Of a stretch of 64,000 nt of DNA, positions 32,800 to 42,429 are shown in pieces (positions within the stretch are counted from its first letter, which is position 1; each line of letters begins with the position of its first letter). The position numbers were made by a program, and so were the translations under genes. The notes beneath the pieces were generated by a model. It did not search any database and was not told where the DNA came from. It saw only the letters and a list, made by a program, of their open reading frames with translations. Origin of the DNA: Lachnospiraceae bacterium (GTDB taxonomy: Bacteria > Bacillota > Clostridia > Lachnospirales > Lachnospiraceae); assembly GCA_023663945.1 (NCBI GenBank), contig JAMPGL010000002.1, positions 62,001-126,000 of the forward strand, in the 5' to 3' direction.

Positions 32800-33954
32800 T
32801 TAAAAACATTCTCTGAGCGGCTTATTTTGCTTTTTTCTGGTAATCTCCACAATTCCAAGAGCTGTCATATCCACCAGCCTTGTCCTTACCGGATCTTTTT
32901 CCAGACATTCATGCAGGTACGCAAGCAGATTCTGCTCATCCGCCCGGGATTCCATGTTAATAAAATCGACCATGATCATTCCAGACAAATTCCGGAGCCG
33001 AAGCTGCCTTGCAAGCTCATAGGCGGCTTCCCGGTTAGTCTTTAAGTACATCTGTTTCTTGGACAGCCCCTTTTCCCCGCTTCCTTTTCCTGAATTGACG
33101 TCGATTACTGTCATTGCCTCCGTAGGCTCGATTACCAGATAACCGCCGCCGGGAAGCCATACCTTTTTGGATAATGCCTGCCTTAAATGGGTTTCCAAGC
33201 TGTAAAGCTTTGCAAGGGACAGCGCTTCATCCTGATACAGCCGGACAGCGCCCTTCTCCTGCTCCGTCAATTGTTCAAAGACCGGAACCAGATCCGTCAC
33301 AATTTCGTCATACTGATTTTGCGGAATGTTGTTGACGGTGTTCATGCATTCGTTTTCTGCATGGTATAAACAGCTGTACAAGGTACGGTATTTTCCATTT
33401 TGAGAAATCTGCCCGGCAAGATCCATCAGCTGTCTCATTTCCTGAAAGAGCGGTTCCGGATGTTCAAGGAGCCCTGCATTAGTGCGGATAATAAAACCGC
33501 AGTTTCTTTTTCCTAAAAGATCCGCACCGGCAATCGCCGTCTTTAATTCTTTGCACTGAAAAGGGGACAGCTTTTTGGAAAAGCTGATTCCATGCTCGTC
33601 TAGACGGCAGACGCAGTATTTGCCGGAAAGGCACAATTTGGCGGAAGCTTCCGGAAGCTTTGTCTTTACGGCGGGCGCGGTAACCTGAACCAAAAGCTCA
33701 TCTCCCTGCTTTACCGGAATGCTTTCGTCCGCTTTGCCGCACTCCGCAAAAGGCAGAAAGACCTTCTGCTGACCGCTGATGTTCACAAAGGCGCCTTGGA
33801 TTCCGGGCACAACATCACTGACGCGCCCCGCATAAATATTTCCGATAAGAGTTTCCTCCTTCGAAAGAACATAGAGCAACTGTGGGTGGTTCTGTTCATC
33901 CATCAAAAACAGCATCCTCTTTCCCATAACTTCTGAAATGATTATTTTTCCCAT
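32800..33954 (-). CDS. rng: Ribonuclease E/G family protein
   Basis: Endoribonuclease for rRNA/mRNA processing. An S1 domain lies near residues 35-110 (GNIYAGRVSDVVPGIQGAFVNIS), and the DNase I-like catalytic part carries the Mg-binding Asp residues in MTVIDVNSGKGSG and GMIMVDFINM. Length 384 is near RNase G without a long C-terminal scaffold; the chain ends soon after KKQNKPLREC, where the zinc-link cysteines sit in the family. It overlaps the upstream gene by 13 nt, the order seen in many Clostridia next to rplU (here separated). Confidence 0.9.
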   Translation of the reverse strand: MGKIIISEVMGKRMLFLMDEQNHPQLLYVLSKEETLIGNIYAGRVSDVVPGIQGAFVNISGQQKVFLPFAECGKADESIPVKQGDELLVQVTAPAVKTKLPEASAKLCLSGKYCVCRLDEHGISFSKKLSPFQCKELKTAIAGADLLGKRNCGFIIRTNAGLLEHPEPLFQEMRQLMDLAGQISQNGKYRTLYSCLYHAENECMNTVNNIPQNQYDEIVTDLVPVFEQLTEQEKGAVRLYQDEALSLAKLYSLETHLRQALSKKVWLPGGGYLVIEPTEAMTVIDVNSGKGSGEKGLSKKQMYLKTNREAAYELARQLRLRNLSGMIMVDFINMESRADEQNLLAYLHECLEKDPVRTRLVDMTALGIVEITRKKQNKPLRECF

Positions 33955-34670
33955 GATAACGGCACCAGCTTTCTTTCTTCCTGTGTTCCAATATTCTGCA
34001 TGGTTTCCAGCCTGTGTATGAGAAGGAAAAAGGCTGGCAGTTCAAAGGACAAGGTCTGAAAAAAGGTTTCCAGTACAAACGCCGGTTTAATGTTTTCTCC
34101 GCTCTGAGCGTTCAGAAGAAGATATACCTCTTTGCCGGGAATGATTTCCTGTCCCTTTTTCGGGACGCCATCCCGAATCTCCAGTTCATAAATACTCTCT
34201 TTCAGATCAATCTCCTTCTCACCCTTTTTGGTCTTTTTGACCACCGGTATCTGAGGTCTCTGATAAAAGTTAAGTAATGCATCCTGCCAGAAAGCAGGAA
34301 GAATGGTTTCGTCACGAAATGCTGCCAAATAAGAGGCTGCGGCTACGCTTGCCATTGCATTTGCCGCTCCCTCACTAAGAGGCTGTACCCCCAATATGTC
34401 AATTCCCTCCACCATAACGGATTGAAGACGGCTTTTAAAATCTTCTCTGTCCGTAAAGCTGTTCACCTCAAGGTCAAAATATTCCCCTTCGCTGGTATGC
34501 CCCACCGACAAAGGTGATGCAAAGGACATAATCTGATGAGGGCTGAACCCTTCGGAATAGGCAACGTCAATCTCCGCCCGCCGGATTGCCTTTTGAAAAT
34601 ACCGCATCACATCCAAATGTCCGATAAACCGCACTGCGCCGTATTTGGCAAATTTCACCCGCACCTTCAT
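33942..34670 (-). CDS. TIGR03936-type radical SAM-associated protein (DUF2344)
   Basis: 242 residues with the family N-terminus VRVKFAKYGAVRFIGHLDVMRYFQKAIRRAEIDVAYSEGFSPH. Function unknown; always found with the radical SAM gene immediately upstream, and in some genomes fused to it. The start at 34670 overlaps the upstream stop by 4 nt (ATGA) behind GAGGAC. A longer frame inside the upstream gene is rejected. Confidence 0.9.
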   Translation of the reverse strand: MKVRVKFAKYGAVRFIGHLDVMRYFQKAIRRAEIDVAYSEGFSPHQIMSFASPLSVGHTSEGEYFDLEVNSFTDREDFKSRLQSVMVEGIDILGVQPLSEGAANAMASVAAASYLAAFRDETILPAFWQDALLNFYQRPQIPVVKKTKKGEKEIDLKESIYELEIRDGVPKKGQEIIPGKEVYLLLNAQSGENIKPAFVLETFFQTLSFELPAFFLLIHRLETMQNIGTQEERKLVPLSWEK

Positions 34671-36538
34671 GAGCGTCCTCCTTCCATGCATACTCCCGTC
34701 CGGTAACCTGCGGCTCCGCACCCTTGGCACTGCACCCGGCAGTTAGGCGTTGTCTGCGCCTTTTTCGCCTTATGCCATTCCCGCAGGAGAAATTCCCTGC
34801 TCACGCCGCAGCTTAAGAAATCCCAAGGGAAGATTTCGTTGTCGCTCCGCTCACGGGCCGTGTAAAATGACGGGTCAATTCCGCATTCCTCGAAGGCTTC
34901 AAACCACACATCGTTCTTGTAATATTCGCTCCACGCGTCATACATACAGCCTTTTTGATAGGCACGGAGAATCACTTGATTTAGTCGTCTGTCCCCTCTT
35001 GCCATGATTCCCTCTAACACGCTCACATCCGCCTCATGCCAGTTATATTTAATACTCTTTTGATTCAGCTGAGCGGAAATGGCAGTCCGGGTCAGGTAAG
35101 CCTTGTGCAGAAATTCATCCTTGGTGCACTGAGGAGCCCACTGAAAAGGCGTAAAGGGCTTGGGAATAAAAAAGGATGTGCTGGCAGTAATCTGTATCCT
35201 GCCGATGCGTTTTTCCTTCGGAACCGTCTCATAATAGACGGCGGCAATCTCATTGCACAGCTTGGCGATTCCCTCAATATCCTCCTCTGTTTCCGTGGGG
35301 AGCCCCAGCATAAAGTAAAGCTTTACCCGGTTCCATCCGCCTTCAAAAGCAAGTCTTGCCCCCTCCAGAATATCCTCCCTTGTAAGCCCCTTATTAATCA
35401 CGTCTCTAAGTCTCTGGCTTCCTGCTTCCGGCGCAAAGGTGAGACTGCTCTTTCTCACATCTTGGACTTTATTCATCACATCCAGTGAAAAGGCGTCAAT
35501 CCTAAGAGACGGCAGGGATATATTGACCTTCTGTTTTCCGCATGCTTCAATCAGATAATCCAAAAGCTCCGGAAGGGCAGAATAATCACTAGAGCTTAAG
35601 GAGCTCAGCGAAATTTCTTCATGCCCGGTGTTTTTCAGCATTTTCCCGGCATAACCCTTCAGCATTTCAAGGCTTCTTTCCCTGACCGGACGATAGAGTT
35701 GTCCCGCCTGACAAAAGCGGCATCCGCGGATGCATCCTCTTTGAATTTCAAGAACCACGCGGTCCTGTGTGACCTTAATAAACGGAACGATCGGCTTTTC
35801 CGGATAATAAGTTTCGGAAAGCTCCGTAACCAGTTCCTTTTCAATTTTCAGAGGCGCCTCTTTTATAATGCTTCGGCGCTCCCTGATGGTTCCGTCCTCG
35901 TGATATGTCACCTCGTAAAGAGACGGTACATACATTCCCGGAATCTGTGCGGCTCTTATCAAAAATTCCTTACGGGAAGCTTTCTGCCTGCGGTATTCCT
36001 TGTACAAATCAAGAAGCTCCCGGTAACGGGTTTCCGCCTCCCCGATATAAAAGAGGTCGAAAAAATCACAGATGGGCTCCGGATTATAAGTGCAGGGTCC
36101 CCCTCCAATCACAATCGGATCCTCTAAGGTTCTCTCTTCTGCCAAAAGCGGAATACCCGAAAGGTCAAGAATCTGCAAAATATTGGTGTAGCACATTTCA
36201 TATTGAAGGGTAATCCCCAAAAAATCAAAATCACGGACAGGCTCCTGCGATTCCAAGGCGAATAACGGAATCCGCTCCCTTCGCATCACCGCGTCCAAAT
36301 CCACCCACGGAGAATAAACTCGCTCACACCACACATCTTCAAACCGATTCAGCATATCATAAATAATCTGTATGCCTAAATGCGACATGCCGATTTCGTA
36401 CACATCCGGAAAACACATTGCAAAGCGGATGTCCACCCGGCTCTTGTCCTTGATCACCGCGTTGACTTCGTTTCCAATATATCTGGCAGGCTTTTCCACC
36501 TGCATCAAAATTTCATCCTTAAGCGCCAGTTCAGCCAT
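34667..36538 (-). CDS. TIGR03960-family radical SAM protein with B12-binding-like domain
   Basis: About 623 residues. N-terminal cobalamin-binding-like fold (FAMCFPDVYEIGMSHLGIQIIYD), then a radical SAM domain with cluster motif RGCIRGCRFCQAG (Cx3Cx2C) near residue 270 and LPSLRIDAF further on. The cysteine-rich C-terminus (CRVQCQGCGAAGYRTGVC) could hold another metal site. Substrate unknown; RNA or protein modification is speculated because of the RNase G linkage. The ATG at 36538 is preferred; one 4 codons earlier is too close to AAGGG. Confidence 0.88.
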   Translation of the reverse strand: MAELALKDEILMQVEKPARYIGNEVNAVIKDKSRVDIRFAMCFPDVYEIGMSHLGIQIIYDMLNRFEDVWCERVYSPWVDLDAVMRRERIPLFALESQEPVRDFDFLGITLQYEMCYTNILQILDLSGIPLLAEERTLEDPIVIGGGPCTYNPEPICDFFDLFYIGEAETRYRELLDLYKEYRRQKASRKEFLIRAAQIPGMYVPSLYEVTYHEDGTIRERRSIIKEAPLKIEKELVTELSETYYPEKPIVPFIKVTQDRVVLEIQRGCIRGCRFCQAGQLYRPVRERSLEMLKGYAGKMLKNTGHEEISLSSLSSSDYSALPELLDYLIEACGKQKVNISLPSLRIDAFSLDVMNKVQDVRKSSLTFAPEAGSQRLRDVINKGLTREDILEGARLAFEGGWNRVKLYFMLGLPTETEEDIEGIAKLCNEIAAVYYETVPKEKRIGRIQITASTSFFIPKPFTPFQWAPQCTKDEFLHKAYLTRTAISAQLNQKSIKYNWHEADVSVLEGIMARGDRRLNQVILRAYQKGCMYDAWSEYYKNDVWFEAFEECGIDPSFYTARERSDNEIFPWDFLSCGVSREFLLREWHKAKKAQTTPNCRVQCQGCGAAGYRTGVCMEGGRS

Positions 36539-36556
36539 CTTGATAACCATGCCCTT

Positions 36557-36645
36557 TATTTATTCCCGTGGCAGCGAGTCAAAGTCATGCTTAGAACCAG
36601 CTAAGGCTGGTTTGGACCTTTGACGACTGCGCGCGGGTCTTTGCC
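36557..36645 (-). repeat. Dispersed palindromic element, copy at 36.6 kb
   Basis: Read on -, it contains CAGTCGTCAAAGGTC, then the core palindrome AACCAGCCTTAGCTGGTT, then GACTTTGACTCGCTG and a CGGGAATAA end. GTCAAAG pairs with CTTTGAC outside the core stem. It lies just upstream of the radical SAM gene start, in its 5' UTR. Confidence 0.75.
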
Positions 36646-36702
36646 TTTGTCCATGATAGACATCACTCTATTATACGGGCATCTAAATCCTGATTGCAAG
36701 CT

Positions 36703-37104
36703 CTATTTTTCGGTGAACAATCCTCCAATCAGTTCTGAGATTATTTGGTCTTCGTTGATAATCCGGTACAGGTCATCCGTGGTGACAGAGCCAATCGGTA
36801 TCCTGCGGATGTCGCAATACACAAACGCCAGAAAAAGTCCCATTGCAATTAAAAATCGGATGCGGAAGCTTCGGAACATTCCGCTCCCTGACTCTGGTTT
36901 GTCCACCGTGCTTTTCATGCGGACAGCGTCTTCTTTTACCGGATAGGCGGCAGATTCCAGCCCGTAAATTTCTCCGTGACGAAGGGAAGGGTCATCGGAA
37001 TAAATCAAATCCTCCCTGGATTTAAATAATTGCCGGTTATATTGATTCTGCATTCGGATGGTGCGTATCAGCTCTAATTTTTTATCAGTGCTCACTTTGC
37101 TCAT
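36703..37104 (-). CDS. Hypothetical protein with one membrane segment
   Basis: 133 residues, mostly hydrophilic N-terminal half (Lys/Glu/Gln/Arg) and a hydrophobic segment about residues 84-100 (FLIAMGLFLAFVYC), then a short extracellular tail. Unassigned. The start at 37104 has AAGGGTG 7-10 nt before it; the frame starts 21 nt earlier without a better site. Upstream lies TTGTTGTTACAACA, a short inverted repeat. Confidence 0.65.
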   Translation of the reverse strand: MSKVSTDKKLELIRTIRMQNQYNRQLFKSREDLIYSDDPSLRHGEIYGLESAAYPVKEDAVRMKSTVDKPESGSGMFRSFRIRFLIAMGLFLAFVYCDIRRIPIGSVTTDDLYRIINEDQIISELIGGLFTEK

Positions 37105-37216
37105 AAAAAACACCCTTTGAAACAACTTGTTGTTACAACACTTATTGTTTCAACTTATATTCACAATATAAATATGCAGAGCATATGTTAAATATACTCT
37201 GCACATCTTTCCAGCG

Positions 37217-38503
37217 TCATCTTTTATCCAATTCCTCCGTGATTTCCTCCCAGGTAATTCCCTTTTCCACCATCAGTACCATCATATGGTACAGGAAATC
37301 CGAAATCTCATATTTAATCTCATTGGCATTGGGATTTTTGGCGGCGATCACGATCTCGGTAGCCTCCTCTCCCAGCTTCTTTAATATCTTGTCAATGCCC
37401 TTGTCAAAAAGGTAATTGGTATAAGAGCCCTCCTTGGGATGAACCTTCCGATCCTTGATCACGTCAAGAACCGATTCAAATACCGCAAGGGGGTTGGTAT
37501 CCTGATATTCCTTTTTCATGATCTCATTAAAGAAACAGCTGTAATTTCCTGTATGGCAGGCGGCTCCCACTTGGGAAACTTTGGCTAAAATCGTATCTTT
37601 ATCGCAATCTGCCTTCATCTCTTTGACATACTGAAAATGTCCGCTGGTCTCCCCTTTAATCCATTGTTCCCGGCGGCTCCGGCTGTAATAGGTCATCCGC
37701 CCGCTCTTTAGGGTATGCAGATACGCCGCCTTATTCATGTACGCAAGCATAAGAACTTCCAGCGTCTTGTAGTCCTGAACGATCACCGGCACAAGCCCTT
37801 CGGAATTAGTCTTTAATTCTTCCCATTTAATCTGAGGTTCAAAGGTGTGAACGCTCACTCCGTTGCCTGCGCAGAGATCTTTAATGTCAGTCAATTCCTT
37901 CACATTTGCATTGATTGCCGGACCTGTGACGCCTTGGATGACCGGGTAAGATAAAAGCTCGATGATCTTATCTAAGGATACCTCCGGAAGAGTCACGATA
38001 AGCGGCGTTTTAGAGTACTCCATCGCCTGCTTAATGGTCTTTTCCCCAAGCAGGATCACTTCGCTCACAAATTCCTCCAAAAGCTCCGCGTTCGCTTCAA
38101 TCTCTGAGGCTTTGGCGATACAGGCAAGAATTTTGTCCTTGCCGAATTTCTGGGAAACTTCTTTGGTTATCTCAATGTTCCCAGCCTTGGAATAATTTAA
38201 AACCGCTTTTGCACAGCCGGCATAGAGAAGCTTTTTGATGTCTTCCATCCGCTTTACATTTCCCGCTCCGATAATTGGAATCTGTGCTCTTTCGCAGACT
38301 GCCTTGATCAGGTCAAGCGCCTGCTCATGATCGGCATCCCCCTCAGACAAGTCGTATAGGATGACCTCATCTGCATTGTACTCTCCGTAAAGCCGTGCAA
38401 GCTCTATGGGGTCTTCGCTGACTACCGTTTCATCCTGAAACCCTGCTACAGCCTTTTGGTCTTTTAAATAAATGCAGGGAACAAATTTTTTATATGTATT
38501 CAT
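37217..38503 (-). CDS. hisI: HisIE with N-terminal degenerate HisA/HisF-like barrel
   Basis: Carries steps 2 and 3 of histidine synthesis (phosphoribosyl-ATP pyrophosphohydrolase and phosphoribosyl-AMP cyclohydrolase). Residues 1-215 resemble the HisF/HisA beta/alpha barrel, but the catalytic Asp of the CLDV motif is replaced (PCIYLKD, Tyr12) and the second (AID) reads CIA. HisI follows (about 220-330, MTYYSRSRREQWIKGETSGHFQ, then CDKDT and ACHTGNYSCF zinc ligands), then HisE (about 340-428, GEEATEIVIAAKN). Last gene of the his operon. The extra barrel is recalled from other Lachnospiraceae. Confidence 0.92.
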   Translation of the reverse strand: MNTYKKFVPCIYLKDQKAVAGFQDETVVSEDPIELARLYGEYNADEVILYDLSEGDADHEQALDLIKAVCERAQIPIIGAGNVKRMEDIKKLLYAGCAKAVLNYSKAGNIEITKEVSQKFGKDKILACIAKASEIEANAELLEEFVSEVILLGEKTIKQAMEYSKTPLIVTLPEVSLDKIIELLSYPVIQGVTGPAINANVKELTDIKDLCAGNGVSVHTFEPQIKWEELKTNSEGLVPVIVQDYKTLEVLMLAYMNKAAYLHTLKSGRMTYYSRSRREQWIKGETSGHFQYVKEMKADCDKDTILAKVSQVGAACHTGNYSCFFNEIMKKEYQDTNPLAVFESVLDVIKDRKVHPKEGSYTNYLFDKGIDKILKKLGEEATEIVIAAKNPNANEIKYEISDFLYHMMVLMVEKGITWEEITEELDKR

Positions 38504-38558
38504 CCGATATTCATTCCTTTTCTGAACTTTCGTACCTAATCGAAACTTGCGTCCCGGA

Positions 38559-39146
38559 TTATAAGCATCCCTTCGTGCTTAAAACATCCTTAATCCTATC
38601 GTCCTTACTTACCGCCTCGTCAAGGGCTCTTGCAAACGCCTTAAAGACCGCCTCGATCATATGATGGGTATTCATGCCGGAAAGCATTTTAATGTGCAGG
38701 TTCATACCCACACTGTAAGAGACTGCATAAAAGAACTCTCTTATAAGCTCCGTATCCAGATACCCGGCTCTTTCCGACGGAAATTCGCAGTCAAAGACAA
38801 AATAAGGTCTTCCGCACAAATCTACGGCGCACAGGCACAGCGCGTCATCCATCGGAAGAATGCAGGAGCCATAGCGTCTGATTCCTGTCTTATCGCCAAG
38901 TGCCTGACGGATTGCCGTCCCTAAGACAATTCCCGCATCTTCTACGCTGTGGTGGGCATCCACCTGCAGATCGCCTTTAATCCGGATTTTCAGGTCAAAA
39001 AATCCATGCTTTGCAAATCCCTCCAGCATATGGTCAAAGAATCCGATTCCTGTCTCGATATTGCTTTGTCCGCTTCCATCCAGATTAAGCTCTGCCGAAA
39101 TATCTGTTTCCTTTGTTGTCCTGGTAATACTGGCGCTTCGTTCCAT
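38559..39146 (-). CDS. hisB: Imidazoleglycerol-phosphate dehydratase
   Basis: Sixth step of histidine biosynthesis. Manganese-binding motifs DAHHSVEDAGIVLG and the C-terminal MNTHHMIEAVFKAFARAL are intact; GFFDHMLEGFAKHGFFDL near residue 40 is diagnostic. Monofunctional form, 195 residues. Confidence 0.97.
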   Translation of the reverse strand: MERSASITRTTKETDISAELNLDGSGQSNIETGIGFFDHMLEGFAKHGFFDLKIRIKGDLQVDAHHSVEDAGIVLGTAIRQALGDKTGIRRYGSCILPMDDALCLCAVDLCGRPYFVFDCEFPSERAGYLDTELIREFFYAVSYSVGMNLHIKMLSGMNTHHMIEAVFKAFARALDEAVSKDDRIKDVLSTKGCL

Positions 39147-39188
39147 TCTGCCTCACCCAACCTTTCTTAACCCCTTTCATAGCACTTC

Positions 39189-40478
39189 TCATTCAAATCT
39201 AACTTTAATGGAGTTTGCATGCGCCGTCAAGCCTTCTTTTTCGGCAAACAGTTCAATATCCTTATGAACCTTTTCAAGTGCTTCCTTAGAATAAGAGATA
39301 ATGCTGGTCTTTTTCAAAAAGTCATCCACATTTAGGGGAGAAAAGAATCTTGCCGTTCCATTGGTAGGCAAAATATGGTTTGGACCTGCAAAATAGTCTC
39401 CAAGGGGTTCGGAAGAATATTCGCCTAAGAAAATGGCACCTGCATTTTTAATTTTTGTCATCACCTGATAAGGGTCTGCCGTGAGAATTTCCAAGTGTTC
39501 GGAAGCAATCTCATTCGCGGCGTCGATTGCCTGCTCCATGGTCTCTGCTACCAAAATATATCCATAATTGTCCAAAGATTTCACAATAATTTCTTTGCGG
39601 GAAAGCTGACTCACAAATGCATCCACTTCCTGAGACACCCTCTCTGCAAGCTCCCTGCTTGTGGTGATCAAAATTGCGCTTGCAAGCTCGTCATGCTCCG
39701 CCTGCGATAAGAGATCCGCCGCAACATACCGGGGATTGGCACTCTCATCCGCAAGCACCAATATTTCACTGGGACCGGCGATGGAGTCAATGCTCACGTG
39801 CCCAAAGCACGCCTTTTTGGCAAGCGCCACAAAAATATTACCGGGACCGGTGATCTTGTCAACCTTGGGAATGCTTTCCGTTCCAAACGCCATTGCCGCA
39901 ATTGCCTGCGCGCCGCCCGCTTTATAAATTTCCCGGACGCCTGCAATATCCGCGGCAACTAAAGTTCCGGGATTGACCTTCCCAAAAGCATCCGGAGGGG
40001 TAGTCATGATAATGCGGGATACTCCCGCTGCCTTCGCCGGAAGAATATTCATAAGGACGCTGGACGGGTAAGCGGCTTTTCCGCCGGGAACATAAACGCC
40101 GGAAATTTCAATAGGCGTAATCTTCTGACCAAGAATGGTTCCGTTTTCATCAGGAAGGATCCAGCTGTTGTGCATCTGTTTCTCGTGAAATGCCGTGATA
40201 TTTGCCGCAGACTTTTTCATGACTGAAACAAATTCCGGAGCAATCTGCTTATAGGCATCGGCAATCTCCTCATCCGTGACACGGATCGTCTGTGCGTTCA
40301 GTTCGCACTGATCAAACTTTGCAGTAAGCTCAAACAAAGCCTTATCGCCTTCCTTCCGCACCTGCGCAACAATATCGTTTACGGTCTGTTCATAGCCGCC
40401 GTAACTGCCGGGGCTTCTCTTTAAAAGATTAGCCAATAAATTATTTCTGCTTTCTGCTGTTAATTCTACGATACGCAT
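39189..40478 (-). CDS. hisD: Histidinol dehydrogenase
   Basis: Oxidises histidinol to histidine in two NAD-dependent steps. Visible motifs: YVPGGKAAYPSSVLMNILPA, TGPGNIFVALAKKACFGHVSIDSIAGPSE (split in the family profile), SQAEHDELASAIL with the zinc ligands, and ASEHLEI. Length 429 is standard. One nucleotide separates it from hisG. Confidence 0.97.
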   Translation of the reverse strand: MRIVELTAESRNNLLANLLKRSPGSYGGYEQTVNDIVAQVRKEGDKALFELTAKFDQCELNAQTIRVTDEEIADAYKQIAPEFVSVMKKSAANITAFHEKQMHNSWILPDENGTILGQKITPIEISGVYVPGGKAAYPSSVLMNILPAKAAGVSRIIMTTPPDAFGKVNPGTLVAADIAGVREIYKAGGAQAIAAMAFGTESIPKVDKITGPGNIFVALAKKACFGHVSIDSIAGPSEILVLADESANPRYVAADLLSQAEHDELASAILITTSRELAERVSQEVDAFVSQLSRKEIIVKSLDNYGYILVAETMEQAIDAANEIASEHLEILTADPYQVMTKIKNAGAIFLGEYSSEPLGDYFAGPNHILPTNGTARFFSPLNVDDFLKKTSIISYSKEALEKVHKDIELFAEKEGLTAHANSIKVRFE

Positions 40479-41138
40479 TTATAAACTCCCTTCCTGACAT
40501 AGTTCCTTTAATCGGGCAATCAAGGTTCTGATGCGGTCCGTCTCCATCTGCATGCTTACCTGATTGACAATCATTCTTGCGGACAGGAGGCAGATTTCCT
40601 CCAAAACTCCCAGTCCGTTTTCTTTCAGCGTGGAACCGGTCTCCACAATATCAACGATCACATCGGACAACCCCACAATAGGACCAAGTTCCACGGAGCC
40701 GTTCAGCTTGATAATATCCACCGTCTGATGCTTTTTATTGTAAAAGTAATCTCTTGCAATCAAAGGATACTTGGTAGCTACCCGAATCCGCTCATGGTGC
40801 CGGAGCAATTCCCCTGCACTTTCCGGTCCGCACACGCACATACGGCATTTGCCAAATCCAAGGTCAAGCACCTCATAGACCCGGCGGTTCTCTTCCATGA
40901 TGGTATCTTTGCCGACCACGCCGATATCCGCCGCGCCGTATTCCACATAAGTGGGAACATCCGGTCCCTTAGACAGGAAGAACTTTAATTTCAGCTCTTC
41001 ATTGACAAAGATTAATTTCCGGGAATTTTTGTCTTTCATCTCCTCACAGGTGATTCCAATCTTTTCAAACAGCTCCAATGTTTTATTTGCCAGCCTGCCC
41101 TTGCCAAGGGCAAAGGTCAGATATTTCTCTTCCTTCAC
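40479..41138 (-). CDS. hisG: ATP phosphoribosyltransferase catalytic subunit, short form
   Basis: First committed step of histidine biosynthesis. The 219-residue HisG lacks the C-terminal regulatory domain and so needs HisZ, encoded directly upstream (3 nt). [21 protein letters not shown] and the PRPP-binding [18 protein letters not shown] are clear. Confidence 0.96.
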   Translation of the reverse strand: MKEEKYLTFALGKGRLANKTLELFEKIGITCEEMKDKNSRKLIFVNEELKLKFFLSKGPDVPTYVEYGAADIGVVGKDTIMEENRRVYEVLDLGFGKCRMCVCGPESAGELLRHHERIRVATKYPLIARDYFYNKKHQTVDIIKLNGSVELGPIVGLSDVIVDIVETGSTLKENGLGVLEEICLLSARMIVNQVSMQMETDRIRTLIARLKELCQEGSL

Positions 41139-41141
41139 GAT

Positions 41142-42266
41142 TTATTTCTGCTCCTTCCTCTTTTCCGGAACCAGCGCTGTTTTTATTCCTTGCTGCCGGA
41201 GCTTTTTTGCTTCTGCCAGACGGATTTCATAATCCTGCTCCCTATAAGTGAGCACGCGGATTTCGTCTTCAATTGGTATCTGATGCTGACGCTGAAGCGC
41301 TAATAACAAGTCGTCAATCACCACAACAAACCCGATGGCAGGGGCGTCCTTGCCGAAATATCCTAAGAGACGGTCATACCTGCCGCCTTTGGCAACAGCA
41401 TCTCCCACTCCATAAGTATATATCTTAAAAATCACGCCGGTATAATAATGGTACTTGCTTAGCATCCCTAAGTCAAAGGACACGTACTTTTCCACCCCGT
41501 ATTCGCAAAGCACGTGATACAGCTTTTCAAGACGCGCAAGAGCGTTTAAGGAACGTTCATTCAGACCGGGAGTTTTGGCAAGCTTTAAAACCTCCGCTGT
41601 TCCAAAATAGTCGGAGGTCTTAAGAAGCAGCTCCTTATACTGCTCGTCAATCCCCTTCTGCATGAGCAGTTCCTCCGCTCCAAAGATATTTTTGCTGGAA
41701 ATAAATTCCCGAAGCTCAAGTTCCGTATCTTCCGAAATCCCTGCCTGTGCGCAAATTCCTTTAAAGTATTCCACCTGTCCGATACTGACCTGAAATTCTT
41801 TAAGCCCGGCATCCTTTAACGCCTCCACCGCCATAGCAATCATTTCGCCATCCGCCTGTGCGCTTTCATCATTCATCAGCTCCGCCCCCATCTGGGTAAC
41901 TTCTTTCAGTTTCCCTTGAAGACTGCTTGTGTTGGTAAAGGTGTTTCCCGCATAACAAAAACGGATGGGGACATTCTCGTCCATAAAGTATTTTGCGGCG
42001 CATCTTGCCACGGAAGGAGTAAAATCCGGGCGGAGAACCAAGGTGTTTCCTTCTTTATCAAAAAATTTATATAATTCCTTTGAGGGCGTGGTTCCGATTT
42101 CTCTGGAAAACACATCAAAAAACTCGAAGGTCGGAGTCTGAATATCCTGATATCCATACAGGTTAAACTGTCTGCGGATACGTTCTTCGGTTTCCAGTTT
42201 CCCAGCATATTCCTTTCCGTATATGTCTCTGACTCCTTCCGGAGTATGAAGCAACTGCCTGTTCAT
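41142..42266 (-). CDS. hisZ: ATP phosphoribosyltransferase regulatory subunit HisZ
   Basis: HisRS-like protein lacking tRNA charging, forming the octameric HisG-HisZ enzyme and carrying histidine feedback sensitivity. The class II core is seen as TPEGVRDIYGKEY, RRQFNLYGYQDIQTPTFEFFDVF and LRPDFTPSVARCAAKYF; there is no tRNA anticodon-binding domain in 374 residues. First gene of hisZGDB-IE; hisC, hisH, hisA and hisF are not in the window. Expressed from the promoter at 42430 through a 157-nt leader with a palindromic element. Confidence 0.93.
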   Translation of the reverse strand: MNRQLLHTPEGVRDIYGKEYAGKLETEERIRRQFNLYGYQDIQTPTFEFFDVFSREIGTTPSKELYKFFDKEGNTLVLRPDFTPSVARCAAKYFMDENVPIRFCYAGNTFTNTSSLQGKLKEVTQMGAELMNDESAQADGEMIAMAVEALKDAGLKEFQVSIGQVEYFKGICAQAGISEDTELELREFISSKNIFGAEELLMQKGIDEQYKELLLKTSDYFGTAEVLKLAKTPGLNERSLNALARLEKLYHVLCEYGVEKYVSFDLGMLSKYHYYTGVIFKIYTYGVGDAVAKGGRYDRLLGYFGKDAPAIGFVVVIDDLLLALQRQHQIPIEDEIRVLTYREQDYEIRLAEAKKLRQQGIKTALVPEKRKEQK

Positions 42267-42301
42267 AGTTGTACAATCTGCTGTTTTCAGCTTTTCCTTT
42301 C

Positions 42302-42375
42302 TTTTATTCCCGCGAGCAGCGAGTCAAAGTCATGCTTAGAACCAGCTAAGGCTGTTTTTGACCTTTGACGATCGC
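42302..42375 (-). repeat. Dispersed palindromic element in the his leader
   Basis: On -, GATCGTCAAAGGTC then AACAGCCTTAGCTGGTT core then GACTTTGACTCGCTGCTCGCGGGAATAA split at the core. It is the closest relative of the 36.6-kb copy and lies within the 5' UTR of hisZ. Confidence 0.75.
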
Positions 42376-42429
42376 TTTCGCACTTTAAAGTGATAATTCA
42401 CTGTCACATTAGCAAACGAAACTATTGGT

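Noticed and set aside
36539-36702. tRNA or other small stable RNA in the stem-rich intergenic region
   Set aside because: The folding is explained by the dispersed palindromic element; no cloverleaf or CCA end fits.
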